Of a stretch of DNA of 34,237 bases, positions 8,149 to 16,184 are shown one piece after another. Source of the DNA: Thermoplasmata archaeon (GTDB lineage: Archaea > Thermoplasmatota > Thermoplasmata > Lutacidiplasmatales > UBA184); the NCBI GenBank assembly GCA_030040865.1, contig JASHSX010000138.1, positions 1 to 34,237 on the forward strand, in the 5' to 3' direction. The position numbers and the translations under genes are program-made. The notes under the pieces were generated by a model that saw only the letters and a list, made by a program, of their open reading frames with translations, was not told the DNA's origin and ran no database searches. How positions within the stretch are numbered: the first letter of the stretch is position 1; the number at the start of each line of letters is the position of its first letter.

Positions 8149-8820
8149 GTGACGGCGCCCATCCGGCCGTTCGTGGACGGCTCGGTCCGCGTCGGCGCCG
8201 CCCTCATCGGCGTGGGCACGGTCCAGTTCGTGGTGGCGATGGCCGTCGCGCAGTCCGGCTACCCGCACTACTCGCTCCTCACGAACTACATCAGCGACCT
8301 CGGGAACACGGCGACCTCGCCCCTCCACGACGTCTTCAACGCGTCGATCGTCGGGCTCGGTGTCCTCGGGTTCGTCGGGATCCTCGCCGCATGGAGCGGG
8401 TTCCCCCGGGGCGGCGGCCGGCTCGTCGGCCTCTCGCTGCTCTTGCTCGCCAGCGTGGCCGCCGTCCTCGTGGGGCTGTTCCCGGAGAACGTGAACCCGA
8501 CCGTCCACGGGCTCGCGTCGCTCGCCGTGTTCGCTCCGGGCGGGTTGGGACTCGTGATCGTGGGCACCGGGATGGTCCCGACGACCCATTGGTCGTCGTA
8601 CCGGGGGGCTTCGTACCTGCTGGGAGTGATCACCCTCGTCTCGCTGGCGTACTACGCCCCGACCCAGGCGACGAACTCCACGTTCGACCCCGGTCTGATC
8701 GAGCGCCTCATCGTCGCCCCGATCCTCGTGTGGGCGTTCGCCGTCGCGCTCCACCTCGCCCGGCTTCCGGTCCGCCCGAGGGTGCGCGTAGGATCGGGCG
8801 CCTCGAGACTCCGATCATGA
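8149..8820 (+). CDS. DUF998 family membrane protein
   Basis: 223 residues with six predicted transmembrane helices at about 15-36, 62-84, 90-108, 118-140, 150-168 and 180-200. The family signature HYSLLTNYISDLGN follows helix 1, and FPENVNPTVHG lies between helices 3 and 4. DUF998 proteins have no settled function. The GTG at 8149 has a strong GGGAGGG Shine-Dalgarno seven bases upstream. The gene ends in an ATGA overlap with the following flavoprotein, so the two are probably co-translated and may work together at the membrane. Confidence 0.85.
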   Translation: MTAPIRPFVDGSVRVGAALIGVGTVQFVVAMAVAQSGYPHYSLLTNYISDLGNTATSPLHDVFNASIVGLGVLGFVGILAAWSGFPRGGGRLVGLSLLLLASVAAVLVGLFPENVNPTVHGLASLAVFAPGGLGLVIVGTGMVPTTHWSSYRGASYLLGVITLVSLAYYAPTQATNSTFDPGLIERLIVAPILVWAFAVALHLARLPVRPRVRVGSGASRLRS

Positions 8821-10037
8821 TCGGCGACCCCGGGGGCGCGTCCACCGGCCCGGACGACACGGCGGCGTCGCTCGTGATCCTCGGGGCGGGGTACGCGGGC
8901 CTCACGGTCGCCCACGAGGTGAACCGCCGCGCGAAGGGGACGATCCCGATCGTGCTGGTCGACCGTCATCCGGTCCACGTCCTCCGCACCGAGCTCTACG
9001 AGATCGGGCGGCTCGCGGCCGCCGGCGGGAACGTCGCCCGGTGGACGGTGCCGCTCGGGAGGATCTTCGACCGCACGTCCGTCACGACGCGGGAGGGCAC
9101 CGTCACACGGATCGACCTCGCCGCCCGTCGCGTCGAACTCGACCACGGGACGGTACCGTTCCGGTCGCTCGCGATCTGTCTCGGGAGCGTCGCGGCGTAC
9201 TACGGCGTCCCGGGGGCGAAGGAGCTCACGCAGCAGGTCTACCGCCTCTCGGGGGCCCAGCGCCTGGCCGCCGAGATCCTCCGGGTCGAACGGGCGTCCC
9301 GGGAGCTCCCCGGCGAGCGTCGACCCCGGATCGTGGTCGTCGGCGGTGGTTCGACCGGCACCGAGCTCGCCGCCGAGATCGCGACGACCGACTGGGCGGC
9401 GCTCGCCGGTGCTGGGGCGCGACCGCCCGACGTCGTGCTGCTCACCGGCGCGCTGCCGTTCCTGGCCGGGCTGCCGCCGCGCTTGGTCGCGCACGCCCGG
9501 GAGGTCCTCCGCCGGGCGGGCGTCGCCGTCGTGCACGGATACAACGTGACCCGCGTCGACCCCGGCAGGGTCACGCTCGAGGACGGCACCGCCCTCGCCT
9601 GCGACCTCGCGGTCTGGTGCGCCGGGCTCGAAGCGCCGGACGTCGTCCGGGAACTTCCGGTGCCCCACGGTCGGAGCGGCCGGATCCGGGTCGATCCGAC
9701 GCTCATGGTACCGGGCCATCCGGGCGTCGCCGGCGTCGGCGACGTGATCGAGTTCGTCGACCCCGAGACCGGCATGATGGTGCCCGGGACCGCCCAGGCG
9801 GCGCTCGCGGAGGCGAAGACGGCCGCCGCGAACCTGATCGCCCAGTGGCGGGGAGAGCCGATGTCGGCGTTCCACTACCGGGAGCGGGGGGTCGTCGTCG
9901 CGCTCGGCCTCGGGAAGGCCGCGGGCTCGGTGCGACAGCTCACGATCTGGGGGAGCCCGGCGGCGCTGTTGAAGCGTGCCGTGCAGCGGGACTACGCCCG
10001 CGCCGCCGAGCGCGGCGACACGCCATCGCTGCTCTAG
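8817..10037 (+). CDS. NAD(P)/FAD-dependent oxidoreductase, NDH-2-like
   Basis: 406 residues with a two-dinucleotide-fold layout. The FAD-binding GAGYAG is at about 23-28 and the NAD(P)H-binding VVVGGGSTGTELAAE at about 173-187. A closing FAD motif VAGVGDVIEF lies near 305, followed by GTAQAALAEAKTAAANL, where quinone-site residues sit in type II NADH dehydrogenases. Members transfer electrons from NADH to quinone or act as sulfide:quinone or ferredoxin-type reductases. The exact acceptor is not visible, and a CxxC redox pair is absent. There is no transmembrane helix, but the C-terminal KRAVQRDYARA segment could be amphipathic. The start overlaps the DUF998 stop. Confidence 0.85.
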   Translation: MIGDPGGASTGPDDTAASLVILGAGYAGLTVAHEVNRRAKGTIPIVLVDRHPVHVLRTELYEIGRLAAAGGNVARWTVPLGRIFDRTSVTTREGTVTRIDLAARRVELDHGTVPFRSLAICLGSVAAYYGVPGAKELTQQVYRLSGAQRLAAEILRVERASRELPGERRPRIVVVGGGSTGTELAAEIATTDWAALAGAGARPPDVVLLTGALPFLAGLPPRLVAHAREVLRRAGVAVVHGYNVTRVDPGRVTLEDGTALACDLAVWCAGLEAPDVVRELPVPHGRSGRIRVDPTLMVPGHPGVAGVGDVIEFVDPETGMMVPGTAQAALAEAKTAAANLIAQWRGEPMSAFHYRERGVVVALGLGKAAGSVRQLTIWGSPAALLKRAVQRDYARAAERGDTPSLL

Positions 10038-10089
10038 CCGTGCCCGGTCCGAAACGGGATATTCGCCGTCTCCTCCCGGAGTCCCGGCG

Positions 10090-11064
10090 ATGAAGGCGCT
10101 GGTCCTGATCGGCGGCTTCGGCACCCGGCTGCGGCCGGTCACCTACTCCGTGCCGAAGCAGCTGATCCCGCTCGCGGGACGCCCGATGCTCTACCACGTG
10201 CTCGATCTCCTCCCGACGGACATCGAGGAGGCCGTGCTCGCGACCGGCTACAAGGCGGAGATGATCGACGCCTACGTCCGAGCGCATCCCCTGCCGTTCC
10301 CGGTCCGAACCGTCCCCGAGGCGGAGCCGCTCGGCACCGGCGGGGGGATGCGGAACGCCGGCGAGGGGATGTCCGATCCGTTCTACCTCCTCAACTCCGA
10401 CGTGATCGCCCAGGTCGACCTGCGCGACGTGCGGGCCCGGTTCGACCGTCTCGGCGGGGCCGGCGTCATGACCCTCGCCGAGGTCGAGGACGTTCGACCG
10501 TACGGGGTGGCGGCCCTGGGTCCCGACGACCGCATCACGGGGTTCGTCGAGAAGCCCGAACCCGAGGCGGCCCCGTCACGCTGGATCAACGCCGGCGTCG
10601 CGATCTGGCGCCGGAGCGTCCTCGACCGCATCCCGCCCGGTCGGGCCCTGAGCTTCGAGCGCGAGGTCGTTCCCGGTCTCCTCGCCGACGGGGTCTTCGG
10701 CTACCGTCTCACCGGCTACTGGGACGACGCCGGGACCCCCGAGCGCCTGCTTCGTTCGCAGCGCCTCCTGTTCGGCGACGACCGCGGCCGGATCGGGACG
10801 CTCCCCGCGGGCGCCGAGGGGACCGGCCCGGTGGCCACGATGGAGGGCGCGACGGGTCGGGGGGCCGAGTTCGGCCGCTGGGTCACGCTCGGGCCGCACT
10901 CCTTCGTCGGCCCCGACGCGCACGTCGAGGACTCGATCCTGATGGACGGGGTTCGCGTCGAGGCAGGCGCGTGGGTCGTCGGGAGCATCCTCGGGCCCCG
11001 GACCACCGTCCGCGCCGGGCATCGCGTCGAGGGCCAGGTCACCGGCGAAGCCGCCGAGTTGTGA
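10090..11064 (+). CDS. NDP-sugar pyrophosphorylase (mannose-1-P guanylyltransferase/glucose-1-P nucleotidyltransferase-like)
   Basis: 324 residues. The N-terminal nucleotidyltransferase domain has the signature LIGGFGTRLRPVTYSVPKQL, with the catalytic Lys near residue 23. It continues with LGTGGGMRNAG (base and sugar-phosphate site), LLNSDVI (metal aspartate) and GFVEKPEPE. The C-terminal 75 residues have left-handed beta-helix character (LGPHSFVGPDAHVEDSILMD), as in GMPP-B and related enzymes. It activates a sugar-1-phosphate with GTP, UTP or dTTP; which one cannot be decided. A weak box A (GATATTC, near 10058) suits the ATG at 10090. It converges on the zinc dehydrogenase with only four bases between the stops. 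Confidence 0.88.
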   Translation: MKALVLIGGFGTRLRPVTYSVPKQLIPLAGRPMLYHVLDLLPTDIEEAVLATGYKAEMIDAYVRAHPLPFPVRTVPEAEPLGTGGGMRNAGEGMSDPFYLLNSDVIAQVDLRDVRARFDRLGGAGVMTLAEVEDVRPYGVAALGPDDRITGFVEKPEPEAAPSRWINAGVAIWRRSVLDRIPPGRALSFEREVVPGLLADGVFGYRLTGYWDDAGTPERLLRSQRLLFGDDRGRIGTLPAGAEGTGPVATMEGATGRGAEFGRWVTLGPHSFVGPDAHVEDSILMDGVRVEAGAWVVGSILGPRTTVRAGHRVEGQVTGEAAEL

Positions 11065-11068
11065 GGGA

Positions 11069-12106
11069 CTAGTACGCCGGTCCGGTCACGACCACCTTGA
11101 CGGCCTCGTCCGGCCGCTGGGCGAGCGCGAACGCCCGAGCGATCTCCCCGAGCGGCACCCGGTGGGTCACGAGGTCGGCGAGCGGTAGCCGACCCTCGAC
11201 CGCGAGGCGATGGACCTCGGCGATCTCCGGCTCGGTCGTCGCGTACGACGGCACGATCCGGACGCCCCGCAGGTAGAGGTCCTGGAGGTCGGCGTCGAGC
11301 CGGCTGCCCTTCTCCGGCAGCCCGAACAGGTTGACGGTGCCGCCTCGCCGGACGAGCGCGGTCGCGTCGCGGACGACCGACGGGTGCCCCGTGGCGACGA
11401 CGGCGAGGTCGACCCCGCGCCCCTCGGTCGCCCGGTCGACCGCGGCGCGCACCGCCCCCTCCGTGCGGGGGTCGACGGTGGCGTCGACCCCGCCTCGCTC
11501 GGCCGCGGCCCGTCGGAGGGGCGAGATCTCGGTACCGCCGACCCACGCGGCGCCGAGGGCCCGCGCGAGCCGGGCGTAGAGCAAGCCGACCGGCCCGAGC
11601 CCGAGGACGACCACCGTCCCTCCGGCCGGGAATCCCACGCGGCGGAGCGCGGTGAGCGCGCAGCCGGCGGGCTCCAGGAGGGCGCCGACGTCCCACGAGA
11701 TCCCGGGGTCGAGCCGGAGCACCGCCTTCCGCTCGACGTTCTCGGCCGGCACCCGGAACGTCTCGGCGAAACCCCCGGGATCGAGGTTCGTCGACGAGTA
11801 CGTCGGGCAGAACGTGAGGTCGCCGCGGGCGCAGACGGCGCACCGGTAGCACGGGACGTGGTGGTGCACGAAGACCCGGTCGCCGACGCCGAGTCCGGGG
11901 ACTCCGTCGCCGACCGCTGAGATCCGTCCGACCGGCTCGTGGCCGATCACCCCGGCTGTGCGGTAGTTCCCGCGCAGCTTTTCGAGGTCCGTGCCGCAGA
12001 CGCCGCAGGCGGCGAGTTCGACGGCGACCTCGCCCGGACCGACGGCCGGAGCCGTCCGTTCGTCGACGGAGAGGCCTCCGTTCCCGTCCAGCCGCGCGAA
12101 CTTCAT
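11069..12106 (-). CDS. zinc-dependent medium-chain alcohol/polyol dehydrogenase
   Basis: 345 residues of the MDR superfamily. Catalytic zinc ligands are C37 and H56-E57 (CGVCGTDLE, GHEPVG) with the EPAGC segment near 145-149. The structural zinc lobe has four cysteines at C86, C89, C92 and C100. The Rossmann motif GLGPVG is at 169-174. The substrate could be a polyol, threonine or a sugar alcohol (sorbitol or threonine dehydrogenase-like). Its ATG overlaps the stop of the upstream aminotransferase by four bases (ATGA). This tight coupling suggests both act on one metabolite, for example an amino compound that is deaminated to an aldehyde or ketone and then reduced or oxidised. That is an inference. 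Confidence 0.9.
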   Translation of the reverse strand: MKFARLDGNGGLSVDERTAPAVGPGEVAVELAACGVCGTDLEKLRGNYRTAGVIGHEPVGRISAVGDGVPGLGVGDRVFVHHHVPCYRCAVCARGDLTFCPTYSSTNLDPGGFAETFRVPAENVERKAVLRLDPGISWDVGALLEPAGCALTALRRVGFPAGGTVVVLGLGPVGLLYARLARALGAAWVGGTEISPLRRAAAERGGVDATVDPRTEGAVRAAVDRATEGRGVDLAVVATGHPSVVRDATALVRRGGTVNLFGLPEKGSRLDADLQDLYLRGVRIVPSYATTEPEIAEVHRLAVEGRLPLADLVTHRVPLGEIARAFALAQRPDEAVKVVVTGPAY

Positions 12107-13494
12107 GCCCGGGCGCGGGCCGCGCGGATCGCGGCGTCGAGGATCTCGATCGCCTCGTCGATCTCCTCGCGGCGCACGATGAGCGGCGGGATGTACCGGA
12201 GCGTCGAGCGACCGCACGGGAGGAGGATGAGGCCCCGCCGGTATGCCTCTTCGAGGACGTGGTCCCGGAACGCGACGGCGGGCGCCTTCGTGCGCCGGTC
12301 GACGACGAACTCCGTCGCCGTCATCAGCCCGATCCCGCGGACGTCGCCGATCTCGTCGTGCTTCGCCTGGAGCTCCTTGAGACGGGCGAGCAGGTAGTCG
12401 CCCTGGAGGCGGGCGTTGTCCAAAAGGTGCTCCTTCTCGATGACGTCGAGCGTGGCCAGCGACGCGGCGACCGAGACCAGGTTGCCGCCGAAGGTGTTCG
12501 AGTGCGTCCCCGGTACCGAGAGGTCGAGCTCCTCGCGGAATGCGACGGCCCCCATCGGGAGTCCGCCCCCGACGGCCTTCGCCATCGTCACGATGTCGGG
12601 GTCGATGCCGTGGTGCTCGATCGCGAACCAGCGGCCGGTCCGGCCCATGCCGGCCTGGACCTCATCGTCGATGAACAGGATCCCGTGCTCGTCGAGGATC
12701 CCCTTGATCGTCGTGTGCCAGCGCGGCGGCGGCACGATGTACCCGCCCTCGCCCAGCACCGGTTCCGCGATGAACGCGGCCACGTCGTCGGGAGGGATCG
12801 ACGTCTGGAAGTACAGCTCCTTCAGGATCTTCGCGCAGTACAGATCGCAGCTCGGGTACTCGAGCTGGTACGGGCATCGGTAGCAGTACGGCGAGGGGAT
12901 CGCATGGCCCCCGCCCACGAACGCGTCGAACCGCGCCCGCTGGACGGGCTTCGACGTGGTGAGCGTGAGCGACCCCATCGTGCGGCCGTGGAACGCGCCG
13001 AGCAGTCCGACCGTGATCGGTCGCTGCCGGTGCCACCGGGCGATCTTGAGCGCCGCCTCGGCGCTCTCGGTCCCGCTGTTCGTGAAGAAGACCTTCTTCG
13101 CAAAGTTCCCCGGCGCGATCTTCGCGAGGCGCTCGGCGAGCACGGTCTGGCTCTCGTAGTAGAAGTCCGACCCCGCGAAGTGGGAGAGCCGCCCGACCTG
13201 CTCCCGCACCGCGCGCACGACCTCGGGGTGCGCGTAGCCGACCGCGTTCACGGCCACGCCCGACGCGAAGTCGAGGAGACGGTTCCCGTCGACGTCGGTC
13301 ACCCAGACGCCCTGGCCGGAGGCGGCGACGATCGGGCCCGTCTTCGTGTTCGTCATCAGGTAACGCCGGTCCCGCTCGATGATCCGCTTCGCGTTCGGGC
13401 CGGGGATCGACGTGCGCAGGACCACGCCCCGGGCGGGGCTCGGGGCGTCGGCCGAGGACGACGGAGCTTCGGGGACGGGACCGCTCTGGCTCAT
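12103..13494 (-). CDS. class III PLP-dependent aminotransferase (GabT/ornithine-aminotransferase type)
   Basis: 463 residues. The class III features are all visible: FFTNSGTESAEAALKIAR near 136-153, FIDDEVQAGMGRTGRW near 274-289 with the PLP aspartate, and the Schiff-base lysine K306 in MAKAVGGGLPMG. Members use GABA, ornithine, acetylornithine, lysine or act as amino-acid racemases. The cysteine-rich insert CYRCPYQLEYPSCDLYC (C204, C207, C216, C220) is shared, from memory, with archaeal members of this class, some of which are racemases. The ATG at 13494 has a box A (ATTTTA, 13527-13532) about 35 bases upstream; a longer frame to 13572 passes through the promoter and is rejected. Its stop overlaps the dehydrogenase start. 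Confidence 0.92.
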   Translation of the reverse strand: MSQSGPVPEAPSSSADAPSPARGVVLRTSIPGPNAKRIIERDRRYLMTNTKTGPIVAASGQGVWVTDVDGNRLLDFASGVAVNAVGYAHPEVVRAVREQVGRLSHFAGSDFYYESQTVLAERLAKIAPGNFAKKVFFTNSGTESAEAALKIARWHRQRPITVGLLGAFHGRTMGSLTLTTSKPVQRARFDAFVGGGHAIPSPYCYRCPYQLEYPSCDLYCAKILKELYFQTSIPPDDVAAFIAEPVLGEGGYIVPPPRWHTTIKGILDEHGILFIDDEVQAGMGRTGRWFAIEHHGIDPDIVTMAKAVGGGLPMGAVAFREELDLSVPGTHSNTFGGNLVSVAASLATLDVIEKEHLLDNARLQGDYLLARLKELQAKHDEIGDVRGIGLMTATEFVVDRRTKAPAVAFRDHVLEEAYRRGLILLPCGRSTLRYIPPLIVRREEIDEAIEILDAAIRAARARA

Positions 13495-13526
13495 AGGGAC
13501 CGGGACGGCCGAGGCCGGCGGGCGGG

Positions 13527-13532
13527 TAAAAT
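13527..13532 (-). promoter_or_regulatory. box A element of the aminotransferase/dehydrogenase operon
   Basis: Minus-strand ATTTTA predicts a transcript start near 13504, ten bases before the ATG at 13494. Confidence 0.55.
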
Positions 13533-13579
13533 GTTCTCGGTGCGCGACCGGACGGCCGGACCTCCTCTGCAACGACTTA

Positions 13580-13585
13580 CTTTAT
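13580..13585 (+). promoter_or_regulatory. box A element of the 93-residue gene
   Basis: TTACTTTAT predicts a transcript start near 13609, about five bases before the ATG at 13614. It is divergent from the aminotransferase promoter. Confidence 0.5.
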
Positions 13586-13613
13586 GCGGCGCGTCCGGGT
13601 CGCGGTCCGAGCG

Positions 13614-13895
13614 ATGACCTCCGGCGGCGCCGAGCCCGATGCCGAACTCGACGAGATCGAGGAGGTCGTCCCGGCGCGGGCCGTGCTGACGGAGCTCGCC
13701 CGCGGGTTCCTGCTCGTCCAGAGCTCGGACCCCGAGCACGCCGTCCGGTTCGCGGCCGGGTTCCTCCGCGAGCAGACGGGCCGGGCCGGGCTCGCCCGCA
13801 TCGAGCCGGTGCAGAAGGTGAGCCTCGCGAGGCTCTCGCTGGGTCGCCAGAATCGGGGCGCAGTAGAGCCGTCGGGTCTACCGCCGTCCCCGTGA
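13614..13895 (+). CDS. small acidic/amphipathic hypothetical protein (93 aa)
   Basis: I do not recognise the family. The N-terminus is acidic (EPDAELDEIEEVV). A helical core follows (ARAVLTELARGFLLVQSS, then EHAVRFAAGFLREQTG), and the tail is basic and Pro-rich. The gene has its own box A at correct spacing for a leaderless start at ATG 13614. It sits divergently from the aminotransferase operon, where a small regulator could be expected, but no DNA-binding motif is evident. Its 3' end overlaps the convergent PLP-enzyme gene by 18 bases. An ATG at 13584 lies inside the box A and is unlikely. Confidence 0.55.
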   Translation: MTSGGAEPDAELDEIEEVVPARAVLTELARGFLLVQSSDPEHAVRFAAGFLREQTGRAGLARIEPVQKVSLARLSLGRQNRGAVEPSGLPPSP

Positions 13896-14891
13896 CCCGG
13901 CCCGGTCCCGCACCGCGAGGTACGCCCGGAAGTCCCGCGCGAACGTCGGTCGGGTGAGTCCGATCCGGACGCCCTGGGGGTCCCCGAAGAAATCTCCGGG
14001 GCAGACGAGGACGGAGGCCCGAAGGCATCGCCGGGCGAGCGCCCGGCCGTCCGGCCGCACTGGTCGGTCGAAGTATACCGGGGCGGCGCGAGGGGCCGAG
14101 CCCGGGAACGCCGCCCGGATCACGGCCGCGTTCCGCTCGAACACCGCGGCGACTCGGCGTCGGATGCGCTCGCGTTCCCGCCAGGTAGCGATCGCCGAAG
14201 CGATCGAGTACGGCGACACCTTGTCGACAAAGTGATCGTGGAACCGACGGAACGCCCGTTGCGACTCCTCGGGGGCGACCGCGAACCCGACCCGGATCGC
14301 GTCCGCGCCGAAGAACTTCGAGAACGTTCCGGTCCGCCAGACCCCCCGGCGGCCGTCCCCCGAGAAGCTCGGAACGTCGGCGAACTCCCGGAACGTTTCG
14401 TCGACGAGCACGTGCCGGGCCCCGTCGACGGCGGTGTGCATCGCGTCGCGACCCAGCCATGTCCCCTCGGGGTTCCTCGGGTTCGACAGCACGGCGAGCG
14501 CGGCCGGGCCCCCCGGCGGCACCGGGCGGAACCCGGACCAGCGAGCGACCTCGACGAGCGGCGGATACTCCGGCCACCGTACGCGGCACCGGCGAGCGCC
14601 GCCCCCGCGGATCGTGCGCCCCAGGAAGAGGGCGACCCAGCCGTTCGCCTCCGACGCCCCGTGGGTGAGGAACAGGCGCCCCGGATCCACGTTGACGGAC
14701 TCGGCGAGGAGCGCGCGGAGCTCCGCGGCGTCGGCGGTGCGGACCTCCCGGGCCGAGGGTCGCACCGGGCCTACGACCCCGTGCATCCCGCTCTCGCCGA
14801 GGTTGTGGCGGCACGCCTCGTGCGCGTCGATCCACTCGCCGAGAGGGAAGGTCACGACATGTGGGAAGGGGGAGCGGGCTAAGGCCTGCAC
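13878..14891 (-). CDS. PLP-dependent aminotransferase class I/II (histidinol-phosphate aminotransferase/CobD-like)
   Basis: 337 residues or slightly fewer. Fold type I features are LFLTHGASEANGWVALFLG near 95-112, LAVLSNPRNPEGT (substrate/PLP asparagine), VLVDETFREFA (PLP aspartate) and TGTFSKFFGADAIRVGFAV with the Schiff-base lysine. The length and NPxNPxG motif resemble histidinol-phosphate aminotransferases and L-threonine-O-3-phosphate decarboxylases. No histidine or cobalamin genes are nearby to decide. Both candidate starts are GTG: 14891 (used here) or 14855, each with a weak AT-rich element about 25 bases upstream. The N-terminal HNLGESGMHG resembles the substrate-binding loop of HisC-like enzymes. 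Confidence 0.82.
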   Translation of the reverse strand: MQALARSPFPHVVTFPLGEWIDAHEACRHNLGESGMHGVVGPVRPSAREVRTADAAELRALLAESVNVDPGRLFLTHGASEANGWVALFLGRTIRGGGARRCRVRWPEYPPLVEVARWSGFRPVPPGGPAALAVLSNPRNPEGTWLGRDAMHTAVDGARHVLVDETFREFADVPSFSGDGRRGVWRTGTFSKFFGADAIRVGFAVAPEESQRAFRRFHDHFVDKVSPYSIASAIATWRERERIRRRVAAVFERNAAVIRAAFPGSAPRAAPVYFDRPVRPDGRALARRCLRASVLVCPGDFFGDPQGVRIGLTRPTFARDFRAYLAVRDRAGSRGRR

Positions 14892-14976
14892 GGCTCAGGA
14901 CGACGTCCTCCGGCCCCCGGTATCACGCCCCGCAGCGGGGACTTCGGGCGGTCCCATTCCCGGGGAGGCCGTTCCC

Positions 14977-15459
14977 GTGCAGCCGAACGCTCATGAGCAC
15001 CGGCCGGGAGCTCCGCCGACCCCTGTGGTGCCGGCTCCCGCCCCCTCGGTCACCGTCGGACCGAACGGGCGGATCCTCGCCCTCTCGGCCGCCTGGTTCG
15101 GCGACGGCGCCCGCCGGCGACGGGAGGCCCGCCGGGCCGGCCGATGCGTCGAGTGCGAGCGGCCTCTCGCGGGCCACCGGACCCCGTACTGCTCGCGCCG
15201 GTGTCGCTGGAGGTTCCACGGGCACTACTTCTGGGACTCGGCGCGCTCGTACGTGATGCTCCGTGATCGGTACGTCTGCCAGGTCTGCCGCGTTCGCCGA
15301 CGGGCGCGCGAGCTCGACGTCGATCACATCGTGGAGATCGCGCGCGGCGGCGCCGCTCTCGAGTACTCGAACCTCCAGACCATCTGTCGCGCGTGCCACC
15401 GCTCGAAGACGCGGGCGTTCCTCCGGTCGCGGGGGGAGGCGCCGGCCGACCCCGGTTGA
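14977..15459 (+). CDS. HNH endonuclease with an N-terminal zinc finger
   Basis: 160 residues. A first zinc finger has C57, C60, C72 and C76 (CVECERPLAGHRTPYCSRRC). The HNH/beta-beta-alpha-metal nuclease follows: C101-C104 and C137-C140 form the structural zinc site, VDHIVE supplies the catalytic histidine (H117), and SNLQTICRACH supplies the HNH asparagine and final histidine. It would cut DNA with a divalent metal. The first 40 residues are Pro-rich and disordered. The GTG at 14977 is chosen for a GGGGAGG Shine-Dalgarno eight bases upstream. No methylase or mobile-element gene flanks it, so it is a solitary nuclease, possibly a repair enzyme or restriction remnant. Confidence 0.82.
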   Translation: MQPNAHEHRPGAPPTPVVPAPAPSVTVGPNGRILALSAAWFGDGARRRREARRAGRCVECERPLAGHRTPYCSRRCRWRFHGHYFWDSARSYVMLRDRYVCQVCRVRRRARELDVDHIVEIARGGAALEYSNLQTICRACHRSKTRAFLRSRGEAPADPG

Positions 15460-15514
15460 CCGGTGCCGGTGCCTTCAATTGGCCCCGGACGCTGGGGACG
15501 GCGAGGTCGCACCG

Positions 15515-16162
15515 ATGAGGGTCGGCATCCTCGGATCGGGGGACGTGGGCTGCTCGCTCGCGAGGGGGTTCGTCGCGGCCGGCCACACCGTGAAGATCGG
15601 CACCCGGAAGGCGACGCCTCCGAAGGTCGCGGAGTGGGTCGAGACGTCCGGAGGCTCCGGGAGCGTCGGGACGTTCGCCGAGGCGGCGAGGTTCGGCGAG
15701 GTCGTGGCCCTCGCGATTCGGGGGGTCGCCGTGGAGGACGCGATCGAAGCTGCGGGGGTCGACGCCTTTGACGGCAAAGTGGTGATCGACGTGACGAACC
15801 CCCTCGCGTTCTCTCAGGGCGGCTCGGTCTCGCTCGCCCGCGGGTTCACGACGTCGAACGGGGAGGAGGTCCAGCGTCGACTCCCGCGGGCCCGCGTGGT
15901 GAAGGCGTTCAACATCGTGGGGAACTCGCTGTTCTACCGGCCGGCCCTCCCCGGCGGACCGCCCGACATGTACGTCTGCGGCAACGACGCGACGGCGAAG
16001 GGTACCGTCACCGAGATCCTGCACGAGTTCGGGTGGCCCTCCGTGATCGACATCGGGGGGATCGAAGGGTCCCGCGAGCTCGAGAGCCTCTGCATCCTCT
16101 GGGTGAAGACCGGCGTCGCCCTCCAGAACTTCGAGATCGCCTACAAGGTCCTCCGCAAGTAG
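15515..16162 (+). CDS. NADPH-dependent F420 reductase-like (Fno/ProC-type) oxidoreductase
   Basis: 215 residues. The N-terminal Rossmann motif GILGSGDVGCSLARGF (GxGxxG at 7-12) is followed by KIGTRK, whose basic residues suit NADP(H). VVALAIRGVAVEDAI, VVIDVTNPLAF and VVKAFNIVGNSLFYRP match the pattern of F420H2:NADP oxidoreductases and related proteins. Such enzymes shuttle hydride between coenzyme F420 and NADP. Members without F420 also exist, so F420 use is a likely guess. The ATG at 15515 is about 35 bases downstream of a TTCAATT box A (near 15475). It converges on the DUF1697 gene. Confidence 0.8.
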   Translation: MRVGILGSGDVGCSLARGFVAAGHTVKIGTRKATPPKVAEWVETSGGSGSVGTFAEAARFGEVVALAIRGVAVEDAIEAAGVDAFDGKVVIDVTNPLAFSQGGSVSLARGFTTSNGEEVQRRLPRARVVKAFNIVGNSLFYRPALPGGPPDMYVCGNDATAKGTVTEILHEFGWPSVIDIGGIEGSRELESLCILWVKTGVALQNFEIAYKVLRK

Positions 16163-16184
16163 CGGACGGCCGGGATCGGGGCCG

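Noticed and set aside
12259-13617. A 452-codon plus-strand frame antisense to the class III aminotransferase
   Set aside because: Composition is typical of antisense to a GC-rich gene, and no motif is present.
14977-15459. HNH gene as part of a group I/II intron or intein
   Set aside because: No flanking split gene, intron core or intein splice motifs are visible.
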